The position numbers were made by a program, and so were the translations under genes. DNA of 64,000 nucleotides from Rhizophagus clarus (lineage: Eukaryota > Glomeromycota > Glomeromycetes > Glomerales > Glomeraceae): the NCBI GenBank assembly GCA_015698045.1, contig BLAL01000298.1:1-64000 (forward strand). Reading direction: 5' to 3'. This document shows, piece after piece, positions 56,736 to 64,000 of this stretch; positions within the stretch are counted from its first letter, which is position 1; every line of letters begins with the position of its first letter. The notes beneath the pieces are model-generated. The model saw nothing but the letters and a program-made list of their open reading frames with translations, made no database searches and had not been told where the DNA came from.

Positions 56736-59700
56736 ATAATGTGTATTTTTTTTTTCTTTTTAATAAATCAAGATTTATAAAAATATATAGAAAATACCTT
56801 TTTTTAGAAAAAAATAAAAGCAGTATGTATGGTTAATTAGATAATTGAATTATTAGTTTTAGAATACTTTTTTTAAAACAGAAACACAATATAAAAATTT
56901 GTAATTCAATTACAAATTTGTCTACCATCTAAATAGAGTATTATTAATTTTCTACAGATAAAGTACTATTTGTTTTACTCTTGTTCTTTTACAATACACA
57001 TAATGTTGGTTTAATTATAAAACAACATGGTAATCATTGGAATTTTATATTAATTTTGGTTTATTTCTATCCAAATTTTACAATAATTCTGTTTTTATAA
57101 TGGGCCTAATAAATTAAAAGGTTTATACTTTCTTATATTATTATTTATTTAACAAATTAAAATAATTTAGAAAAAAAGTTTATAGAAAAATTCTTTTCTT
57201 TTTTTTTTAAAATAAATATCTTAAATTATTTTAAAATCCATATAAATTTTGATTATTAATTATTTAAGTGTTTTGTAAGTCAAATTTCTTTTTAATTAAA
57301 GTTAATTTTTAACTATTTTTTTATAAATTATTATAATTAGATAAAAAATTCTTTAAATTAATATATTTTACTATATATTAATATTATAAAAATAAATTTA
57401 CTACTAAAAATTTTAATAAAATAATTTTAATAATTATAATAAGTTTTTTTTTATATTATTTAAATAAATTTACAAACTAAAAAAATTAAAAATTAAAATG
57501 ATTAATCAATTTAATTTTTTTTTTTTTATAATTATAAGATAATTAAAATTATTAAATTAATAAATTTAATTAATTATAAAATTTAATAAATCAAAATTCA
57601 TTTAATTATAAAAATAATTAAAATAATTTTAATTTTTTATACTAATATTATTATTATAAAAAGTATATAAAAATTTTATTATGTATTATTTTAATTATAA
57701 TTTTTTTTTTTAAATTAAAGATTGTATTAATTATTACTTATTATTTTATAATATAAAATAATATATTTATAATATCTTAAATCCATTCAGTATAATCCTA
57801 AAAAATACATATAAAAATTACACATAAATTTGCTTAACCATATTAATAAAATTTTTAAAAATCATAAAATTTTATTTAAAGATAATGATTAATTAAAGTC
57901 ACATGACAATATTCATTTGTCTGCATATATTATATTACTTAAATTTTTGTGCTATATTAATAAATAAAAATAAAAATAAAATTATAATATGCTAAATGTA
58001 ACGCAGTAAAATAAATATTTCACTTGAGCCTTTTAACAGTTTTCATTTCCCTAGTATATATAATTTATATAATAATAAATAATCAATTTTATATATATTA
58101 TTATTACTTGATTAGTTTAATTTTACTAATTTTAGTATTTTAATATTAAGAATTTTTATTTTAAAAAAAATATTATAGATTTTTAATTAAAAAATAAAAT
58201 TTAATTGCCGATTTGCATGTGATTGATAGAATTTATATAGTAAAATGCAGCGATATGTTAATTAATAAAAAAAATGCCATTTGAAATCTCTGTTTTTCCA
58301 AGAAACAATAACATCAAATACATACATAACTCTAAAAAAACTTATTGCAACTGGTGCTATTATGTCAGAACTTCATTAATATAGTTATATTTATATGATT
58401 TGTTTATTATTTTTTAGGAAAAAAACTCAAGATAATTATTCCTATTTTGAAATTATATTAAAACATAATAAAAGTCCTTATTATTTATATATTTGATTAT
58501 ATTTATATTTTTTACAAACTGGATATATTTGTGAAAGAAAAGGAGATATAGTAGTGCATAGTGTTATTAAAAATATAATGGTTGACAGAAATAATAATCA
58601 AAAAAGGTCTTATAAGCATCAAAAAAAAATTTAAGAGGTAGAAATCATTTATACTATAGAAGTAAAATACTATAAAATCTCTATTTCCTATATATAAAAC
58701 TTTATAAACTGCAAAGAAAAAAAAACTTTTTATAAAAAAATTTTTTTTTCTAAGATCTTAAATGTATATTATAGGTATTAAATTACGCAATTGTATAACA
58801 ATATGGTTGCATTTTATTTAATATAAAAATATGATCAACATGGCTTATATATAAATATTGTGCCACATTTTATTATATAAATTCTATCAATTATTTATAA
58901 ATTGACAATTAAAATTCTGATTTTTATTAATTACAACTAAAATTTTAAAGTATTATGTCATTAATAATATTTTTTTATAAATCAAATTATAATGCAATAT
59001 AATTAAAATTAATCCTTATTTTGATATAAAAGATAAAAACTATCAACAAAAAAATGATTATTAAATTTGAATTACTGGATCATAAGATAATTTATTTTAG
59101 GAGCAAACTGAATTTAAATTAAATTCAAATTGAATTAAATCTAAAAGGCCAAAATTTAATTTGTATAGAACACAAGCTGCTAATTAGTAAAAAAAAAAGC
59201 CAGAATTTTAAAATATTATACTATTAATTAGTAAATACAATACTATTTATTTACCTGAAATAAGTAACTAAATTTTAACAAGATAATTTAAAAAAGGATT
59301 TGGATAGAAGTTTGAAAAAAATATATTATCTTATAATATAAAATAGAAAATATAATTTAAATTAATAATTATAAATATAAAAAATATAATTTTAATTATT
59401 TATTTTATTTTTTAAAAGTAAAATAATTTATGATTTTATTAAATCAAAAACAATATAAATTATCAAAAATCTGAGTATTTAATTTATTACCTAAATTTTT
59501 AAACTATTATAATATATAACTGATAATATTACAATAGAAATGTGAAATTTTGTTTCTTATTTTATATATATTCAATATAAAATAAAAAATCTTAAATATA
59601 AATAATTAATTTTAAGGATTCAAATTACTTTTACTTTATAAATAATTTTATAGTTCCATCTTTAAATATAATTTTATATATAATTCCTTTCTTCCTTATA

Positions 59701-59755
59701 AATCCTATTTAAATTATTAAAATAAATTACCCGAAATGATAACAATTATAATATC

Positions 59756-60038
59756 ATATCATTTATATCAGTATATCAGTATATCAGTATTATCAGTTTA
59801 TCAGTATATCAGGCATATCGAGTGTATTATAATTTTATTATTGTCTCAAAGTTAATTGATAAAAGTTAACCCTTCTAGAATTCTCGCATGATAATATTTT
59901 TGTCATCCATTATACAAATGAAGTTCCCATATATATTCAGTATATCAGTATATTTTATAATTAATTACCTCAAAAAAAATTCACCCTTCTCACATTCCCG
60001 CATGTTATGTTACCATCCATTATATAAATGGAGATAAT
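59756..60038. repeat. ATATCAGT microsatellite and diverged ~130-bp direct duplication
   Basis: Five to six copies of TATATCAGTAT-like words (59,764-59,812) begin copy one. Copy one continues through ACCCTTCTAGAATTCTCGCATG and CATCCATTATACAAATG. Copy two starts with TATATTCAGTATATCAGTAT (59,931) and continues through CACCCTTCTCACATTCCCGC and CATCCATTATATAAATG. Clear common descent, with no coding function. Confidence 0.75.
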
Positions 60039-61057
60039 AATAATAATAAAAAATTCTTGATAAACGGTAAAAATTCAGTTTTTTTTTTTTTGTTTTGATT
60101 GGTAATCCTCTTTATATTTCGGAAAATAGTTTTTATTTTGATGAACCATGTGAGAAAATAATTTTTTTTTTTTTTTTTTTTATTATTTTTATTTCAGTTA
60201 ATCCCTTTAATCGATGAAATGAGATAGGTTGATAACGGAGTTACTCAAGAATTTTTACCAGTATCATTTTTTATAGATTATCAAAAAAGATTTCGCTTTT
60301 ACTTTTTTTATCTTCTACAGACTTACAATATATATTCTAATCTCAAAAAAAAAAAAAAAAAAAAATAAATCCGGTTGAATGAATCCAATTGAGTAAATAA
60401 AATGAGTTAATGTGAAGATTTGATTAGCTGATGAAATAAAAAAAAATCAAACGATACCAACGATACCAATGATACCAACGAAATCTAAAAAAAAAAAACC
60501 TTTATACGACAATCCACACATACAAGTTTTTTTTTTTGATCTAGTGATACAATTTATTAACTTATATATATATATATATACCATCCATTTACAGTGTTTT
60601 CCCTTCAAACTATACACAAACTTGATCTTAGTTTGATGATTTTTTTTAAAAAAAAATCATGTGATGATAAAGATTTTTTTTTTTTAAAAAAAACAAATAA
60701 TAAACAAGAATCGATGAAATCGAGATTCTTTTTAAAGAGAAAATGATGATATTTTCTTGAATCTTATTTTTTTTTTTTTTTTTTTTTTTTGTTATTTCAT
60801 TAAAAAATCAATTAAAAGGTGAAGAAAAATTTATTCAAGAAATTTCAAAGTTCTATGAACTTGGAAAATTTTTATTAAATTCTGATTCTCTTTAAATCAA
60901 AAATTACAATTCTATAATATTTTTTCTATAAATAAAGATCTAATTGAAAAAATGAATAATTATTTTTTTTTACAATATATAATTCTATTTTATTTAGTAA
61001 AAATAAATATAAATAGTCCTTCGCTATACTCCAAACTAATTATATACATCTATATTA

Positions 61058-62420
61058 TTATAATGATTTAGTTTTTGTTTTTCCAAATAAGGATTCGGCT
61101 GTTTTTTGTAATTCATCCATGGCACGAAAGACCGAATCAGTGATATTTATCCTTGTTGTCACTTCATCAACTTTGCCTTCATGATAAGCAGTTAAAAGAT
61201 CTTTAAAATCCATAGGATTTCCATAAACAATTATGACCTTTTTACCGAAATTTGGTACCCATGGACGTTCTCTATCTTCTGGCATAATTTCTTCAAAACC
61301 TTTTTAATTTGTTCAGGTTTAAATTAGTTAGTTAAATTAGTTAAATGTTAAAAGGGTTAAAATAAGTTCACACGTTCACCATTCACCAACCTTTATGCCA
61401 TATTGGAACTACTATAGGTAAGTTGTTTGATTCCATCAATAAACGACCAATTCCCCATTTGAAACGCAACAAATCTGCAGTTTGATTTACTTTCCCTTCA
61501 GGGAAGATGTGAACCTGAAACAAAACGATTTTAATTCATTTTGTTCTGTTGTTGGTTGTTAATCATAATGACATTGTTGCATTGTCGGATTGTCACTTAC
61601 CCATTTTCCTTCATTCAATTTTTCTAACGCAAAATTCATTGCAGGTTGATAAATTCCGGCACCTCGAACAGTTGGAATAACTTGACCGAGAGAAAAAAAT
61701 CTAGAACGAAAACTAATATAAAAGAATCAATCAATTAATTAATTCATTCATATATTTTATATTTAGTTATTTAAACAAGTCAAGTCACGGTTTCATTCAA
61801 CATACGGATTAGAAAAACAAATTTCTTGAGCACCAAGTGTCCAACGCACTCTATTAAGTTTTAGGTATGTACTAATTGGTAAACTTCCCCAGATTAACGG
61901 ATCATCAACCCTATAGAATGATAAAAGTCAATTGGATACGGGTCGATCACAACTTTGAAGAAAAAAAAAAAAAAAAAAAAGGAATTGAAATACAAACGTT
62001 GACATATGATTAGCGACTATAATTATTATAAAGGGTATAAATAATGTTAATCAGAATCGAATTTAAAAAGGATTCAGAAAAAAAAAAAAAAAAATTACCA
62101 GTTAAAATTGGACGTGTTCTTTTAGGATTATTCAATTCTTTTAAGAATGGTTCTTTATTATAAACGGTAGTTGAAGTACAAAAATTTAAGAAAACTTTAC
62201 ATATAAATACGCAAGAAGTTATAGCACACCAACTAGCAAAATTCCAAAACCGATTATTTGAAGGTTTAAGGATCATCCTGCCACCTTCAACACAATAAGG
62301 AAAAGGAACCTTTACGAGTTTATTTGTGACAGGATAAGGTTCCTCGAGAGGAAGCGCGAACTGATCTTCCGCATCAAGAACTTTTGCAGAAATTACTTCT
62401 TCTTCCAATCTCGGAGCCAT
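61058..62420 (-). CDS. TAZ1: Tafazzin (cardiolipin-remodelling acyltransferase), 307 aa
   Basis: Six exons, 62420-62099, 62016-61998, 61910-61806, 61712-61601, 61514-61391 and 61299-61058, join in phase to 307 residues (human 292, yeast 381). The N-terminal half has a single hydrophobic anchor ([20 protein letters not shown]). The acyltransferase motif I is [13 protein letters not shown] with the His and Asp four residues apart. Downstream are [17 protein letters not shown] (motif II region), [20 protein letters not shown] (motif III, FPEG) and [17 protein letters not shown] (motif IV). Tafazzin transfers acyl chains between phospholipids and lysolipids, mainly shaping cardiolipin at mitochondrial membranes. 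The second exon has only 19 nt and the catalytic motif is split over it, so correct splicing decides activity. Confidence 0.95.
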
Positions 62421-64000
62421 TATGATGGGAAAAGAGTTACTGAAAGAGTGTAACAGAAAAAGTGTATTTAACACGTAGGAAAAAAAAGAAGGAAGGAAGG
62501 AAGGAAGAAAAGAAAGAAGGAAACGAAAAAAAAATATATAATAATAATACAAGTAATTTTGATTAATATTGACAAAAGATTTTAGTTGGTTCAATTAAAT
62601 GAAAACTGTACAACCTTAAATTGAGAAGTTACACGAAACTAATGAAAGCACCATCCGTGCGGCAATGGTAAGGTAACAGGTTCTTATTATCTGATATGGT
62701 GTACAACATGATTTTTTAAACATATTAAATTAAAAGAAAAAAAAAAAGAGGTATATACAATATGATTTACTTAATTTTTTATGCGCGAAGGAAATCTTGT
62801 GAAAGAAATTTTGTTTACTAAACAAATATATTAAATCTGCGCAATAAATTCAAAATATGACACTAAGATGACGCCAGAATTGATGATTTTAATTTGGGCC
62901 CAAATTAGTTAAAACTTGTATAGTTAAATCACCAGAATTATAGACATCATTTTTTCAAAAAACAATTTAATCATGTGAATTGATTATTACGAAAAAAATA
63001 ACCTTAAATAGGGAATTAACGGAGGAGATATATATGGGGAATTGCATATATAGTATAATTAAATGAGATTTTATTCTTTTTTTCTTTTTTCGATTTTCGT
63101 TATAAAAAAAAAAAAAAATTTGTATCACAACAAATTATAAATGTTAATGCCTTAATGGTAAATGGTAAAATGGTAAAACGGCCCAATTTTTATCTAGTAA
63201 TTTGGCTATTTTGAACTACGTAAATTTACGTACAAATGAAATCCTTTGAGAAAAAAAAAAAAAAAAAAATAGAAAATTTTTTTTTTTTTATAAAGTTTCA
63301 TTCTTAATAAAACGTTTTTGTATATGGAAATAATCTTTCTTTTTTTGAATTAATATTCCCGCCGAAAATTAAAAATTTCTTATTATTATTATTATTATTA
63401 TTATTTATTATTATTATTATTAAGAAAAAAAAAAAAATTGGTTTTTTTCCCATTCACAAAGGAACACTTTGAATCTGGGGGTGGCGCAGCAAAATACGAC
63501 TAAAATAAGTCAAATAGGGATTACAAAAAGTTATTTTGTATCATTGAAACTATTTATGGTTTATCTATAAAAAAAAAAAGGTTTATTATTATTATTATAA
63601 ATTATAAAAAAGAAAATTATTTAGGAGGTCGTAATCAAGGAAATCAAGAAAAACAAGCATTATCTTTTATCGATTGACGATTTGCATGTAAAAAGAGAAA
63701 AAATCTTATATAAATAAGTATATGTATATAAAACAAAGTTTTCGAAGTTCCCCTATTATTGTTTTTTTTTTACAACTTTTTCATTATCTTAAAATTATTT
63801 GTGTGTGAGAAAATAATTTTTTTTTCAAGTTTAGTTAAGGTAGTTGAAAATCAAAATAATGTAGAATAAATAATGTAAAAATAATGTAAATAATGTGAAA
63901 AAAAAAAAAAAAAAAATCCTTATCAATATAATATCAAAAAAAAAAAAATTTTTTTTTTTTAAAAAAACTTCTTCATTTTTCATTATTAGAAACTGTTTAC
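62421..64000. other. Intergenic region to the window end
   Basis: Tafazzin promoter at the left, including a GGAA/AAGG simple repeat in the leader (62,483-62,520). Simple sequence follows: an (ATT)n microsatellite at 63,381-63,421 and many A/T homopolymers (for example 63,250-63,270 and 63,897-63,917). No gene seen. Confidence 0.6.

Larger units (their letters stand above)
56023..61057. other. 5-kb gene desert, extremely AT-rich
   Basis: No gene seen. From 56,600 to 60,000 the sequence is almost all A and T with many small palindromes. Structure noted separately: an inverted repeat at 56,681-56,735 and a diverged duplication at 59,756-60,038. Poly-A/T runs of 15 or more occur near 60,160, 60,343 and 60,767, and an (AT)n run near 60,565. 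The right end is the 3' region of the tafazzin gene. Confidence 0.7.

Noticed and set aside
1-64000. Search for LTR retroelements, Polintons, viral capsid or envelope genes, CRISPR arrays and rRNA
   Set aside because: No long direct terminal repeats, no gag/pol or capsid motifs, no spaced identical repeats of CRISPR type and no rRNA core sequences were seen.

Overview
The window looks like nuclear DNA of a very AT-rich fungus, most likely an arbuscular mycorrhizal fungus (Glomeromycotina, Rhizophagus-like). This is inferred from extreme AT content, many short GT..AG introns, fungal genes such as BRL1/BRR6, Asn/Tyr-rich low-complexity protein tails, and a heavy load of Helitron, CACTA-like, hAT and MITE sequence. 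No database search was possible.

Positions 1-22,000 are an accessory, transposon-rich block. A decayed Helitron lies at 1-3,440 (minus). Two palindrome-rich tandem arrays follow (3.9-4.4 kb and 4.4-5.1 kb). Then come small minus-strand genes (a leucine-zipper protein, a Myb/SANT-like protein and an unknown gene with an internal stop) and a large CACTA-like transposase gene with a BAH-like C-terminus (12.9-16.5 kb, one in-frame stop). A second array of GATATC/ATCGAT-type palindromes lies at 17.0-17.7 kb. At 18.3-19.3 kb a hAT-type MITE with a perfect 8-bp target duplication is nested in a Tc1/mariner-type MITE, which sits in a 120-bp tandem array. A second hAT-type MITE, also with a perfect 8-bp duplication, is at 21.2-21.9 kb.

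Positions 23,000-62,500 are a conventional gene block of spliced eukaryotic housekeeping genes. In order they are: a five-pass membrane protein (-), a GDP-fucose-transporter-like SLC35C protein (-), tRNA-Thr(CGT) (-), a 65-aa unknown (-), a DNAJC7-like TPR/J-domain co-chaperone (+), a protein with a conserved head and prion-like tail (-), BCS1 (-), 2-hydroxyacyl-CoA lyase (+), BRL1/BRR6 (-), acireductone dioxygenase (+), a kelch membrane protein (-), mitochondrial uL6 (+), eIF2-alpha (+), PP2A regulatory subunit B (+) and tafazzin (-). Several pairs are head-to-head with very short spacers (51, 190 and 317 bp).

Functional themes are mitochondrial biogenesis and lipids (BCS1, uL6m, tafazzin), peroxisomal 2-hydroxyacid breakdown, methionine salvage, proteostasis and translation control. 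No operon logic is implied. Gene models are spliced by hand; for most of them all exon phases join without a break. I saw no supported retrovirus, LTR or Polinton-type sequence, no rRNA and no CRISPR.
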